From Patulibacter americanus DSM 16676 (GTDB lineage Bacteria; Actinomycetota; Thermoleophilia; Solirubrobacterales; Solirubrobacteraceae), in contig NZ_ATUD01000023.1 in NCBI RefSeq assembly GCF_000420025.1, positions 1 through 35,985 of the forward strand: 35,985 nucleotides of DNA. Direction: 5' to 3'. A program made the translations under genes and the position numbers. Positions 22,557 through 30,429 of this stretch are shown here, piece after piece. The notes beneath the pieces were generated by a model. It was not told the origin of the DNA and made no database searches. It worked only from the letters and a program-made list of their open reading frames with translations. Numbering within the stretch: the stretch's first letter is position 1; every line of letters starts with the position of its first letter.

Positions 22557-23765
22557 ATGCCGCCCGAGCCCTTCTCCGCGCGACTGCACGACTCCGGGAC
22601 CACCTTCCGCCGCACGCCACTGGCGTGGCGCGGTCCGCGTCCCGGTCGCGCCGCGCTCCTCGTGCTGCTCGCCGTGGCCGGCGTGCTCGCGATCGTCTAC
22701 CTCGTGCTGCGCCTGACGCCGCTCTCCACCGTCCAGAACGTGACGGTCGTCGGCGTGCAGGGACCGAAGGCGTCCCAGATCCGCCACGCCATCGAGCGTG
22801 CGGCGACCGGCCAGAGCACGCTCGGGTTCCAGGAGGGCGCGATCCGCGACGCCGTCGCCGGCACGCGGAGCATCACCGGCGTCGAGGTCCACACGCGGTT
22901 CCCGCACGGCGTCCAGGTCGAGGTCCGCCAGCTGCTCGCCGTCGGCGCGATCGAAGCGGGTGGCCGGCGCGTCGCCGTGTCCTCCGACGGCCGCGTGCTG
23001 CCCGACTGGACCCCGGGCACGCTGCCCGTGATCCGCGGCGGCCAGCAGCGCGGCGGCGAGCTCGTCGGCGGCGCCAAGGTGGCCGCCCGCATCCTCGGCG
23101 GCGCCCCGGGGCCGATCCTCGCCCGCGTCGCCCGGATCGACGGCGGCTACACCGTGCGCCTCGCCACCGGCCCGGCGCTGCTGTTCCGCGACGCCCACCG
23201 CCTCGAGGCGAAGTGGGCGGCCGCGGTCGCCGTGCTCTCCGACCCCGGGACGCGCGGCGCCACCTGGATCGACCTCCGCGTGCCCGAGCAGCCCGTCGCC
23301 GGCAACGGCGCCCCGCCGACCCTCCCGGCGCGCGACGCGAAGGTCGGCAAGGTGCCTGTGAGCGCGGACGCTCTGGCCACGGCGGAGGGCCGGACGGCCG
23401 CGGCGACGCCCGCCGGCGGCGCCACCCCGACGGCCGCCGAGGCCGGCGGCCCCGACCAGGCTCCGGGCGCTGCCGCGACCCCTCGCGCGGCCGCTCCGTC
23501 GGGCACGACGCCGGCCGCCGGAACCCCCGGCGCGACCCCCGGCGCGGGCCCCATGACGACCGCGCAGTCTCCTGCGCCGTCGGCGGCTTCCGGGACCGGG
23601 GGCGGCGCGCCCACGACGTCCGGCGCATCCGGTACGGCGTCCACGACCCCGACCGAGAGCACGAATTCGGGCGCCGCTGCGACCGCGGCCGGCGCCCCAG
23701 CAGGAGCAGGCGCCGCGGTGCAGAACGGCGGGGGTACGGCGCCGGGCGCCCAACCCGCACCCTAG
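22557..23765 (+). CDS. ftsQ: FtsQ/DivIB-like cell division protein with low-complexity C-terminal tail
   Basis: A 402-residue bitopic membrane protein between murC and ftsZ, the usual ftsQ position. It has a short cytoplasmic N-terminus, a membrane helix (about residues 32-52, AALLVLLAVAGVLAIVYLVL), a POTRA domain (about 57-125, VQNVTVVGVQGPKASQIRHAI, then VEVHTRFPHGVQVEVRQ) and an FtsQ-type domain (to about 250, including VAVSSDGRVLPDW and TWIDLRVPEQP). FtsQ/DivIB holds FtsL/FtsB-type partners in the septal complex. Residues from about 260 to the end are Ala/Thr/Pro/Gly/Ser-rich, much like the tail of the FtsL-like protein. The start is uncertain: ATG at 22557 is chosen, with GTG codons at 22554 and 22548 also in frame. 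An AGGAGG at 22520-22525 is too far away to decide. Confidence 0.85.
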   Translation: MPPEPFSARLHDSGTTFRRTPLAWRGPRPGRAALLVLLAVAGVLAIVYLVLRLTPLSTVQNVTVVGVQGPKASQIRHAIERAATGQSTLGFQEGAIRDAVAGTRSITGVEVHTRFPHGVQVEVRQLLAVGAIEAGGRRVAVSSDGRVLPDWTPGTLPVIRGGQQRGGELVGGAKVAARILGGAPGPILARVARIDGGYTVRLATGPALLFRDAHRLEAKWAAAVAVLSDPGTRGATWIDLRVPEQPVAGNGAPPTLPARDAKVGKVPVSADALATAEGRTAAATPAGGATPTAAEAGGPDQAPGAAATPRAAAPSGTTPAAGTPGATPGAGPMTTAQSPAPSAASGTGGGAPTTSGASGTASTTPTESTNSGAAATAAGAPAGAGAAVQNGGGTAPGAQPAP

Positions 23766-23851
23766 ACCTGAGGCTTAGGCCGGACTGGTCCAGCCTTTGG
23801 TCGACGTCGAGAGATGGGCCTGCAATCCCTGTTGCGTGCCTATCATTGACG

Positions 23852-23881
23852 TTGACAACACGGCCGAAGCACACCTAGCTT
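23852..23881 (+). promoter_or_regulatory. Strong housekeeping-type promoter of ftsZ
   Basis: A consensus -35 TTGACA (23852-23857), an 18-bp gap and a -10 TAGCTT (23876-23881) predict a start near 23888 and a leader of about 77 nt before ftsZ. The 199-bp gap between ftsQ and ftsZ is noticeably less GC-rich than its surroundings. This is the best -35/-10 pair I see in the window. Confidence 0.7.
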
Positions 23882-23964
23882 GGTCGTCTGGGCGCTCGTG
23901 GTCGGGACGACCCGCTCGTTCCCTCAACCCAGCGCACCCACAGCACCGGAGACAGACACTTCTT

Positions 23965-25107
23965 ATGGACGCCACCGGCAGTTACCTCGCCGTCATCAAG
24001 GTCGTCGGCGTCGGCGGCGGCGGCACCAACGCCGTCAACCGCATGATCGACGCGGGTCTGCGTGGCGTCGAGTTCGTCGCCTGCAACACCGACGCCCAGG
24101 CGCTCGCGATGTGCGACGCCGACATCAAGATCAACATCGGCACCGAGGTCACCCGCGGCCTGGGCGCCGGCGCGAACCCCGAGGTCGGTCACGCGGCCGC
24201 CTCGGAGTCCCGCGACGAGATCCGCGAGGCGCTCAAGGGCGCCGACATGGTCTTCGTCACGGCGGGCGAGGGCGGCGGCACCGGCACCGGTGCGGCCCCC
24301 GTCATCGCCGAGATCGCGAAGGGCGAGATCGGCGCGCTGACGGTCGGCGTCGTCACGCGCCCGTTCTCCTTCGAGGGCAGCCAGCGCATGCGTCAGGCGG
24401 AGGACGGCATCAACCGTCTGCGCGAGGTCGTCGACACGCTCGTCGTGATCCCGAACGACCGTCTGCTCGGTCTCGTCGAGAAGCGCACGTCGATCCTCGA
24501 CGCCTTCCGCTCCGCCGACAACGTGCTGCGCCAGGGCGTCCAGGGCATCACCGACCTGATCACGATCCCGGGCCTGATCAACCTCGACTTCGCAGACGTC
24601 CGGACCGTCATGCACGACGCCGGCACCGCGCTCATGGGCATCGGCCAGTCCGGCGGCGAGACCCGCGCCGGCGAGGCCGCCAAGCAGGCCATCTCCTCGC
24701 CGCTGCTCGAGGACTCCGTCGAGGGCGCCACCGGCATCCTCCTCAACATCACGGGCGGTCGCGAGCTCGGCCTGTTCGAGGTCAACGAGGCCGCCGAGAT
24801 CGTCCAGCAGGCCGCCGACGGCGACGCGAACATCATCTTCGGCGCCGTCATCGACGAGGACATGGGCGACGAGATCCGCGTCACCGTCATCGCCACCGGC
24901 TTCGACAAGACGCGCGCCGCCCGCGCCGCCGCCTCCAGCGCGCCCGCCGCCCGCCCGGGCCGAGCCACGGAGCGCTCCGACCGCTACGAGCGCCCGGAGC
25001 GCCCGCGCCGCAGCACCGAGGGCGATCGCGTCCCGCGCGCCGACCGCCAGCGCTCCAACCTCGAGATCGGCGACGACGACATCGACATCCCCGCCTTCCT
25101 CCGGTAG
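23965..25107 (+). CDS. ftsZ: Cell division GTPase FtsZ
   Basis: A 380-residue tubulin-like GTPase that forms the division ring. The N-terminal GTPase domain has [15 protein letters not shown], the tubulin signature GGGTGTG (residues 103-109), the TRPFSFEG segment and NDRLL. The T7-type loop reads [13 protein letters not shown]-terminal domain with [18 protein letters not shown] and [22 protein letters not shown] follows, and then a charged Arg/Glu-rich linker and the terminal peptide DIDIPAFLR that binds membrane tethers. The ATG at 23965 is chosen because the family starts about here; an ATG at 23797 would lie upstream of the predicted promoter. GGAG lies 13 bp before the start. No ftsA is nearby, as in other actinobacteria. 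Confidence 0.98.
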   Translation: MDATGSYLAVIKVVGVGGGGTNAVNRMIDAGLRGVEFVACNTDAQALAMCDADIKINIGTEVTRGLGAGANPEVGHAAASESRDEIREALKGADMVFVTAGEGGGTGTGAAPVIAEIAKGEIGALTVGVVTRPFSFEGSQRMRQAEDGINRLREVVDTLVVIPNDRLLGLVEKRTSILDAFRSADNVLRQGVQGITDLITIPGLINLDFADVRTVMHDAGTALMGIGQSGGETRAGEAAKQAISSPLLEDSVEGATGILLNITGGRELGLFEVNEAAEIVQQAADGDANIIFGAVIDEDMGDEIRVTVIATGFDKTRAARAAASSAPAARPGRATERSDRYERPERPRRSTEGDRVPRADRQRSNLEIGDDDIDIPAFLR

Positions 25108-25137
25108 GCGCTCGGGCCGAGAGGCCCACCGGGCTCC

Positions 25138-25186
25138 GAGGCGGATCACCCGCGCACCGCACGTCGGCGCGCGGGGGATCCGCCTC
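25138..25186 (+). terminator. Strong terminator after ftsZ
   Basis: GAGGCGGATC (25138-25147) pairs perfectly with GATCCGCCTC (25177-25186), and inside it CCCGCGC (25149-25155) pairs with GCGCGGG (25169-25175), giving a 17-bp stem with one bulge per side. TTCGTCGT follows. It marks the end of the dcw cluster. Confidence 0.8.
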
Positions 25187-25211
25187 TTCGTCGTCCCGGG
25201 CCCGCGGCGGC

Positions 25212-25231
25212 CCCCCGCACGCACGCGGGGG
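25212..25231 (-). terminator. Hairpin after the flotillin gene
   Basis: CCCCCGC (25212-25218) pairs with GCGGGGG (25225-25231) around a 6-nt loop, 35 bp beyond the flotillin stop on the minus strand. It is a modest GC hairpin without a T-tract and probably ends the flotillin operon. Confidence 0.5.
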
Positions 25232-25265
25232 CGGGAACGCTGCCGGGGACGGGTCCCGGTCGGCG

Positions 25266-26798
25266 CTAGGCCGTCGTCGGCGCGGCGCCGTCGGTGACGG
25301 GCGTCGCCGACGCCGCGGTCGCCGCGGCGGCGGTGCCGGTCGCGGCCCGGTCGCCGTCGCGCGTCCCGTCGAAGAGGCCCCGCGCCAGCGGCATGACCGC
25401 GCCGGCCAGGCCCATGGTCGAGAGCAGCCCGCGGTGCAGGCCCTCGGCGCCGTCGAGCACGGTGAGGTTCTCGACGTTGTCGTACTGGCGTGCCGCGGCC
25501 GTGACGATGGCCGGCAGCTGCTCCGCGATCTGCTGGGCGACGACGCCCTCGGCGTTCTCCGCGAGGGCCCGCTGCCGGGCCTCGATGCCGGCGGCCTCGG
25601 CAAGGCCCTTCTCCCGGGTGCCCTGCGCCTCGGCCAGGAGCCGCGCCTTCGTGGCATCGGCGTCGGCGACGCCCAGCTTCTGCGTCGCCTCGGCCCGCGC
25701 CGACGCGTCGAGACGGGTGGCCTCGGCCTTCGCCTCGGCCTCCAGGCGCGTGCGCTGCGCGTCGCCCTGGGCGGCGGCGATCGCGGCCTCGCGGGTCGCG
25801 TTGGCGTTCGTGACCTGCTCGTAGGCCTTGGCGTCCGCGGGCTTGCGCACGGTCGTCTGCAGCCGCTGCTCCTCGAGGTTCGCCTCGAGCTCGGCAGCGC
25901 GCGTGTCGGCCTCGACGACGGCCTGCCGGGCCTCGGCCTCCGCCAGCGGGCCGGCCTGCGCGGCCTCCTGCTGGGCGCGGTCGGTCTCGGCCTTCGCGGC
26001 CGCGCGGCGGACGTCGGCGTCGCGCTGCGCCTCGGCGACCTTGGCGCTCGCCTCCGCCTCGCGCTGCGCGGCCTCCTGCTCGCGCTCGGCGGCGGCGATC
26101 CGGGCCTCGGCCGCGATGCGTGCGGCCTGCGGCTTGCCGAGATTGCGGATGTAGCCCTCCGGCTCGCCCTGGGGGTCGCGGATGTCCTTGACCTGGAACG
26201 AGTCGATCACGAGCCCGAGCTTCTGCATCTCGACCGCGGTGGCGTCGCGGACCTCGTCCGTCAGCGCGTTGCGGTCCTTGATGAGCGACTCGACCGTCAG
26301 CCCGCCGACCACCGTGCGCAGGTGGCCGTGGGCGATGTCCTTGATCGTCTGCTTGATGACCTCGTCGGGGGTGTCCTGGAAGCGGGTCACCGCGTTGGCG
26401 ATCGACGCCCGGTCGTTGCCGACCTTGAACGCCATGACGGCCTCGACCTCGACGGGGATGGCCTGCTGCGAGACGCAGTGCAGGCCGCGGCCGTGTTCCC
26501 CCAGGTCGACGGTGCGGGACTCCAGCGACAGGCGCTGGGCGCGCTGCAGGACCGGGAGCACGATCGACCCGCCGGAGGTCACGACCTTGAAGTTCATCGT
26601 GTTCTCGACGACGGGCGCGTTGGGGTCGTCGACGCGCGGGCGGTTGTCGCCCTTGGAGCCGGCGCCGGTGATGATCAGCGCCTCGTTGCCCTTGGGCACC
26701 TGGTAGACGGCGAAGGCGAGGACGACCAGGAGGAGCACGATCACCGCCAGCGCCGCCAGCGGGATCGCGAAGGTGGGGACGGCGGCGACGGGTGGCAC
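25266..26798 (-). CDS. Flotillin/SPFH-domain membrane scaffold protein
   Basis: A 510-residue flotillin-like protein. An N-terminal membrane segment (about residues 8-30, IPLAALAVIVLLLVVLAFAV) is followed by an SPFH/PHB domain (about 35-235: GNEALIITGAG, then VTRFQDTPDEVIKQTIKDIA, HGHLRTVVGGLTVESLIKDR and VIDSFQVKDI). A long Ala/Glu/Arg heptad-rich coiled coil follows (about 255-430), and then a C-terminal region with TVLDGAEGL. Flotillins form oligomeric scaffolds in membrane microdomains. The GTG at 26798 is chosen because AGGAG lies 5 bp upstream and the hydrophobic anchor begins soon after. It lies 20 bp after a small NfeD-like gene, as in the yuaF-yuaG type pair of Bacillus. Confidence 0.9.
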   Translation of the reverse strand: MPPVAAVPTFAIPLAALAVIVLLLVVLAFAVYQVPKGNEALIITGAGSKGDNRPRVDDPNAPVVENTMNFKVVTSGGSIVLPVLQRAQRLSLESRTVDLGEHGRGLHCVSQQAIPVEVEAVMAFKVGNDRASIANAVTRFQDTPDEVIKQTIKDIAHGHLRTVVGGLTVESLIKDRNALTDEVRDATAVEMQKLGLVIDSFQVKDIRDPQGEPEGYIRNLGKPQAARIAAEARIAAAEREQEAAQREAEASAKVAEAQRDADVRRAAAKAETDRAQQEAAQAGPLAEAEARQAVVEADTRAAELEANLEEQRLQTTVRKPADAKAYEQVTNANATREAAIAAAQGDAQRTRLEAEAKAEATRLDASARAEATQKLGVADADATKARLLAEAQGTREKGLAEAAGIEARQRALAENAEGVVAQQIAEQLPAIVTAAARQYDNVENLTVLDGAEGLHRGLLSTMGLAGAVMPLARGLFDGTRDGDRAATGTAAAATAASATPVTDGAAPTTA

Positions 26799-26818
26799 AG
26801 GGGCTCCTGGGTGTGGGA

Positions 26819-27055
26819 CTACGGGGACGGTGCGGACGTGGGCAGCGCGGTGACGAGCACCGTGCGGGCGAGGGACGGGTGGTGCTCGACCACGACGCAC
26901 TCCGCGCCGCGGTCGATCGTCTCGAGGCCGTCGAAGGGCACGGCGTAGTACGCCTCGACGCGGTCTCCGACCGCGAGCATGGCCTCGCCGATGCGTCCGG
27001 GACGCACGGCGCCGGTGACCCGGCCGATGCTCCCGGCTGATGGTTCGCTCCCCAC
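26819..27055 (-). CDS. Small NfeD/OB-fold-like partner of flotillin
   Basis: A 78-residue protein beginning with GTG at 27055. The pattern GRVTGAVRPGRIGEAMLAVGDRVEAYYAV, then an invariant-like GLETIDRGAECVVVEHHP and VLVTAL (each block shorter in family terms), resembles the C-terminal OB-fold of NfeD proteins, which are encoded beside flotillins. It lacks the membrane helices of full NfeD, so it would be a soluble one-domain version. A -10-like TAGACT lies 9 nt before the start. The flotillin gene follows after 20 bp, so the two are one operon. A shorter start at the ATG of MLAVGDRV is possible but would cut the fold. Confidence 0.6.
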   Translation of the reverse strand: MGSEPSAGSIGRVTGAVRPGRIGEAMLAVGDRVEAYYAVPFDGLETIDRGAECVVVEHHPSLARTVLVTALPTSAPSP

Positions 27056-27064
27056 GCGCGGGCC

Positions 27065-27130
27065 AGTCTATTGCCGGGCGCGGCGTTCGCCCGCAGAATC
27101 CTCCACGCCGCGGGCCCGGCGGCGTAGCGT
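27065..27130. promoter_or_regulatory. Divergent -10 boxes between the flotillin operon and the acyl-CoA synthetase
   Basis: Minus strand: TAGACT (27065-27070), 9 nt before the GTG of the NfeD-like gene. Plus strand: TAGCGT (27125-27130), exactly 6 nt before the GTG of the synthetase gene. The 81-bp gap has no Shine-Dalgarno for the plus gene, which fits a leaderless transcript there. Confidence 0.45.
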
Positions 27131-27136
27131 CGGGCG

Positions 27137-28780
27137 GTGGCGACGGAGCAGCGGACCGACGACCTCTCCCACGTGCGCGGCGGCGACCAACCGCCGCTCC
27201 TGACGGAGACGATCGGGGCGGCCCTGCGCCGCCGCGCCGACGGGCAGCCCGAGCACGAGGCGCTCGTCTCGTGCTCCCAGGGGATCCGCTGGACGTACCG
27301 CGAGCTGCTCGCCCACGCCGACGCCGTCGCCCGCGGGCTGCTGGCCGCGGGCGTGCGCCCCGGCGACCGCGTCGGCATCTGGTCGCCGAACCGTGCGGAG
27401 TGGACCCTGGTGCAGCACGCCACCGCTCGCATCGGCGCGGTCCTCGTGACGATCAATCCGGCGTATCGGTCCAGCGAGCTGCGCTACGTCCTCGATCAGT
27501 CCGGCTGCCGGGTGCTCGTCGCCGCCCAGCGGTTCAAGAGCTCGGACTACCGGGCCATCCTCGCCGAGGTCCGCGACGAGCTCCGGCACCTGGAGCGCAC
27601 GGCGTGGCTCGACGACCCGTCGTGGGAGGCGCTGATCGACGGCGGCGCCGCGTCCGACGACGACGCGGTGGAGCGGATCGGGGCGGGCCTGGAGCCGGAC
27701 GACCCGATCAACATCCAGTACACGAGCGGCACGACGGGGCTCCCGAAGGGCGCCACGCTGACGCACCGCAACATCCTCAACAACGGCCTGCTCGTGGGTG
27801 CGGCGTGCGGCTACGGACCGGCCGACCGCATCTGCGTGCCGGTGCCCTTCTACCACTGCTTCGGCATGGTGATGGGCACGCTGGCCGCGCTGGCCCACGG
27901 GGCGACGGTCGTGATCCCGTCCGAGGCGTTCGAGCCCGCCGCGGCGCTCGAGGCGGTCGCCCGCGAGCGCTGCACGAGCCTCTACGGCGTCCCGACGATG
28001 TTCATCGCGATGCTCGCCGACCCGGGCTTCGGCGACCACGACCTCGCGACGCTGCGCACCGGGATCATGGCCGGCTCGCCCTGTCCCGAGGCGGTCATGC
28101 GGCGGGTGATCGACGAGCTGCACATGCCCGAGGTGACCATCTGTTACGGCATGACGGAGACCTCGCCCGTGTCGACCCAGACGGCGGCCGACGACCCGCT
28201 CGAGCAGCGGACGGGCACCGTCGGCCGCGTCCATCCGCACGTCGAGGTCCGCGTGGTCGACCCGGCGACGGGGGAGACGCTGCCGCGCGGCGAGACCGGC
28301 GAGCTGTGCACCCGCGGCTACAGCGTCATGCGCGGCTACCACGAGGACCCGGAGCGGACGGCCGAGGCGATCGACCCCGAGGGCTGGATGCACACGGGCG
28401 ACCTCGCGACGATCGACGCGGAGGGCTACGTGCGCATCGTCGGCCGGTCGAAGGACATGATCATCCGCGGCGGCGAGAACGTCTCGCCGCGCGAGATCGA
28501 GGAGTTCCTCTACGCCCATCCCGACATCGCCGACGTGCAGGTGATCGGCGTGCCGGACGAGCGCCTCGGCGAGGAGATCATGGCGTGGGTCGTGCCGCGA
28601 CCGGGAGCGTCGCCCGACCCCGAGGCGATCCGCGAGCACTGCCGCGGCGCCATCGCCCACTACAAGGTCCCGCGCTACGTCCACGTGACGGACGCGTTCC
28701 CCATGACGGTGACGGGCAAGGTCCAGAAGTACCGGATGCGCGAGATGGCGGTGGAGGAGCTCGGGATCGGGAGCGCATGA
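27137..28780 (+). CDS. Fatty-acyl-CoA synthetase (AMP-forming)
   Basis: A 547-residue ANL-superfamily enzyme that activates a carboxylic acid, probably a medium- or long-chain fatty acid, to acyl-CoA through an acyl-AMP intermediate. It has the P-loop [16 protein letters not shown], the substrate-pocket region [11 protein letters not shown], the AMP-binding [24 protein letters not shown], the hinge [20 protein letters not shown], and the C-terminal catalytic-lysine region [13 protein letters not shown]. It is full length for the family. The GTG at 27137 sits 6 nt after a TAGCGT -10. The exact acid cannot be told from sequence. Confidence 0.92.
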   Translation: MATEQRTDDLSHVRGGDQPPLLTETIGAALRRRADGQPEHEALVSCSQGIRWTYRELLAHADAVARGLLAAGVRPGDRVGIWSPNRAEWTLVQHATARIGAVLVTINPAYRSSELRYVLDQSGCRVLVAAQRFKSSDYRAILAEVRDELRHLERTAWLDDPSWEALIDGGAASDDDAVERIGAGLEPDDPINIQYTSGTTGLPKGATLTHRNILNNGLLVGAACGYGPADRICVPVPFYHCFGMVMGTLAALAHGATVVIPSEAFEPAAALEAVARERCTSLYGVPTMFIAMLADPGFGDHDLATLRTGIMAGSPCPEAVMRRVIDELHMPEVTICYGMTETSPVSTQTAADDPLEQRTGTVGRVHPHVEVRVVDPATGETLPRGETGELCTRGYSVMRGYHEDPERTAEAIDPEGWMHTGDLATIDAEGYVRIVGRSKDMIIRGGENVSPREIEEFLYAHPDIADVQVIGVPDERLGEEIMAWVVPRPGASPDPEAIREHCRGAIAHYKVPRYVHVTDAFPMTVTGKVQKYRMREMAVEELGIGSA

Positions 28781-28797
28781 GCGCCCGGTGCCGTTGG

Positions 28798-28803
28798 TAG
28801 GCT
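28798..28803 (+). promoter_or_regulatory. -10 box of gcvT (leaderless geometry)
   Basis: TAGGCT followed by GGCGCG and the gcvT GTG at 28810. A start 7 nt past the box would fall on the first base of the start codon. This leaves no room for a 5' leader or glycine riboswitch. Confidence 0.45.
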
Positions 28804-28809
28804 GGCGCG

Positions 28810-29889
28810 GTGAGTTCGACGACCGATCTGCGGCGCACACCGCTCTACGAGCGCCATCAGGCCGCAGGCGCCCGCCTCGTGCCCTTCGCGGGGTGGGAGA
28901 TGCCCGTGCAGTACGCCGGGGTCAAGGAGGAGCACATCGCCGTGCGCACGTCCGCCGGCGTGTTCGACGTCTCCCACATGGGCGAGATCCGCACCTCGGG
29001 CCCGCAGGCCGCGGAGTTCCTCCAGCGGATCCTCTCGAACGACGTGGAGAAGATCGCCGTCGGCGGCTCGCAGTACTCCGTGCTCTGCAAGGAGGACGGC
29101 GGCGTCCTGGACGACCTCTTCACCTACCGCCTCGCCGACGACGTCTACCTGACCGTCACGAACGCGAGCAACCACGCCAAGGACCTCGCCTGGTTCCAGC
29201 GCTGGGCCGCCGACTTCGAGGTCGAGGTCGAGGACGCGTTCGACGAGTTCGCGATGCTCGCCGTCCAGGGCCCGACGGCCCGCCAGGTCGTCACGCAGGT
29301 CCTCGGCCACCAGCTGCCCGCCGCGTTCAAGACCGGCGGCGCCGTCTGGAACGGCGCCGACGTCCTCGTCGCCGGCACGGGCTACACGGGGGAGGACGGC
29401 GTCGAGTTGCTCGTCCCGCCGGCCGTCGCCCCGCAGCTGTGGGACGCCCTGCTCGCCGGGGGCGCCGTGCCCGCCGGCCTCGGCGCCCGCGACACCCTGC
29501 GCCTCGAGGTCGGATTCCACCTCTACGGCAACGACCTCTCCGAGGACCGCGACCCCATCGGCGCGGGCCTGGGCTGGGCGTGCAAGGAGGCCACGGGCTT
29601 CGTCGGCTCCGAGGCCGTCGCCGCGGCGCGCGAGAACGGCTCGCCCCACGGCGAGAAGCTCGTCGCCTTCCGCTTCACCGAGAAGGGGATCCCGCGCGGC
29701 GGCAACCCCGTCGTGGGCGGCGGCGTCGTCACGAGCGGCACCTTCTCGCCGACCCTCGGCGCCGGCATCGGCCTCGCGTACGTCCCCGTGGAGCGCGCCG
29801 AGATCGGCACGCCGATCGAGGTCGACGTCCGCGGCCGCGTGCGCGCCGCCGAGGTGGCGAAGAAGCCCCTCTACGCCCGGCCGCGCTGA
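28810..29889 (+). CDS. gcvT: Glycine cleavage system T protein (aminomethyltransferase)
   Basis: A 359-residue T protein, which releases ammonia from the aminomethyl group on lipoyl-GcvH and passes the carbon to tetrahydrofolate. It has the start [20 protein letters not shown] followed by [18 protein letters not shown], the catalytic-Asp region [60 protein letters not shown] and the C-terminal barrel ([20 protein letters not shown]). All expected blocks are present. The GTG start is 29 bp after the acyl-CoA synthetase stop. It heads the gcv gene run and is followed 50 bp later by gcvH. Confidence 0.96.
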   Translation: MSSTTDLRRTPLYERHQAAGARLVPFAGWEMPVQYAGVKEEHIAVRTSAGVFDVSHMGEIRTSGPQAAEFLQRILSNDVEKIAVGGSQYSVLCKEDGGVLDDLFTYRLADDVYLTVTNASNHAKDLAWFQRWAADFEVEVEDAFDEFAMLAVQGPTARQVVTQVLGHQLPAAFKTGGAVWNGADVLVAGTGYTGEDGVELLVPPAVAPQLWDALLAGGAVPAGLGARDTLRLEVGFHLYGNDLSEDRDPIGAGLGWACKEATGFVGSEAVAAARENGSPHGEKLVAFRFTEKGIPRGGNPVVGGGVVTSGTFSPTLGAGIGLAYVPVERAEIGTPIEVDVRGRVRAAEVAKKPLYARPR

Positions 29890-29939
29890 GCACCCGCGCC
29901 ACAACCGTTCCCCTCACAGACCCCGTACCTGGAGACGAC

Positions 29940-30326
29940 ATGGCCGAGGCCTCGTACCCCGAAGACCTGAAGTACCACCCCGAGCACGACTGGGCCCGGA
30001 TCGACGGCGACGTCGCGACGTTCGGCATCACCTGGTTCGCCCAGGACGCGCTCGGCGAGGTCGTGTTCTTCGACGCGCCCGAGGTCGGCTCGACGGTGAC
30101 CAAGGACGAGTCCTACGCCGAGATCGAGTCGGTCAAGGCCGTCTCCGACGTCATCGCCCCGCTGTCGGGGGAGATCCTCGAGGTCAACCCGGCGCTCGAG
30201 GACGCGCCGGAGTCCATCAACGAGTCGTCCTACGAGGACGGCTGGCTCGTGAAGGTCCGGCTCTCGGACCTCGCCGAGCTCGAGCAGCTGCAGGACCGCG
30301 ACGCCTACGTCGCGTCGCTGGACTAG
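29940..30326 (+). CDS. gcvH: Glycine cleavage system H protein
   Basis: A 128-residue lipoyl carrier that shuttles the aminomethyl group between the P, T and L proteins. The hammerhead fold pattern is clear: YHPEHDWARIDGDVATFGIT, then the lipoylation site EIESVKAVSDV with Lys66, SGEILEVN and YEDGWLVKVRLSD. The ATG at 29940 is supported by GGAGA five bases upstream. It lies between gcvT and gcvPA. Its lipoamide dehydrogenase partner (L protein) is not in the window. Confidence 0.97.
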   Translation: MAEASYPEDLKYHPEHDWARIDGDVATFGITWFAQDALGEVVFFDAPEVGSTVTKDESYAEIESVKAVSDVIAPLSGEILEVNPALEDAPESINESSYEDGWLVKVRLSDLAELEQLQDRDAYVASLD

Positions 30327-30346
30327 CACCACCCGCCGTACCGCCC

Positions 30347-30379
30347 CCGCCCGACGCGCTCCCTCACGCGTGCGGGCGG
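30347..30379 (+). terminator. Stem-loop between gcvH and gcvPA
   Basis: CCGCCCG (30347-30353) pairs with CGGGCGG (30373-30379), and ACGCG (30354-30358) with CGCGT (30367-30371), with one bulged G and an 8-nt loop. It lies in the 103-bp gap and may attenuate transcription or fix different mRNA levels for gcvTH and gcvPAB. Confidence 0.5.
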
Positions 30380-30429
30380 CGGGGCCGGAACCCCGCTTCC
30401 GCCCGACACCCCTCCGAAGGGCCCTCTCC

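Noticed and set aside
28781..28809. Glycine riboswitch in front of gcvT
   Set aside because: Only 29 bp separate the upstream stop from gcvT, and the -10-like box sits 6 nt before the start; there is no room for the two-domain RNA and no matching fold.
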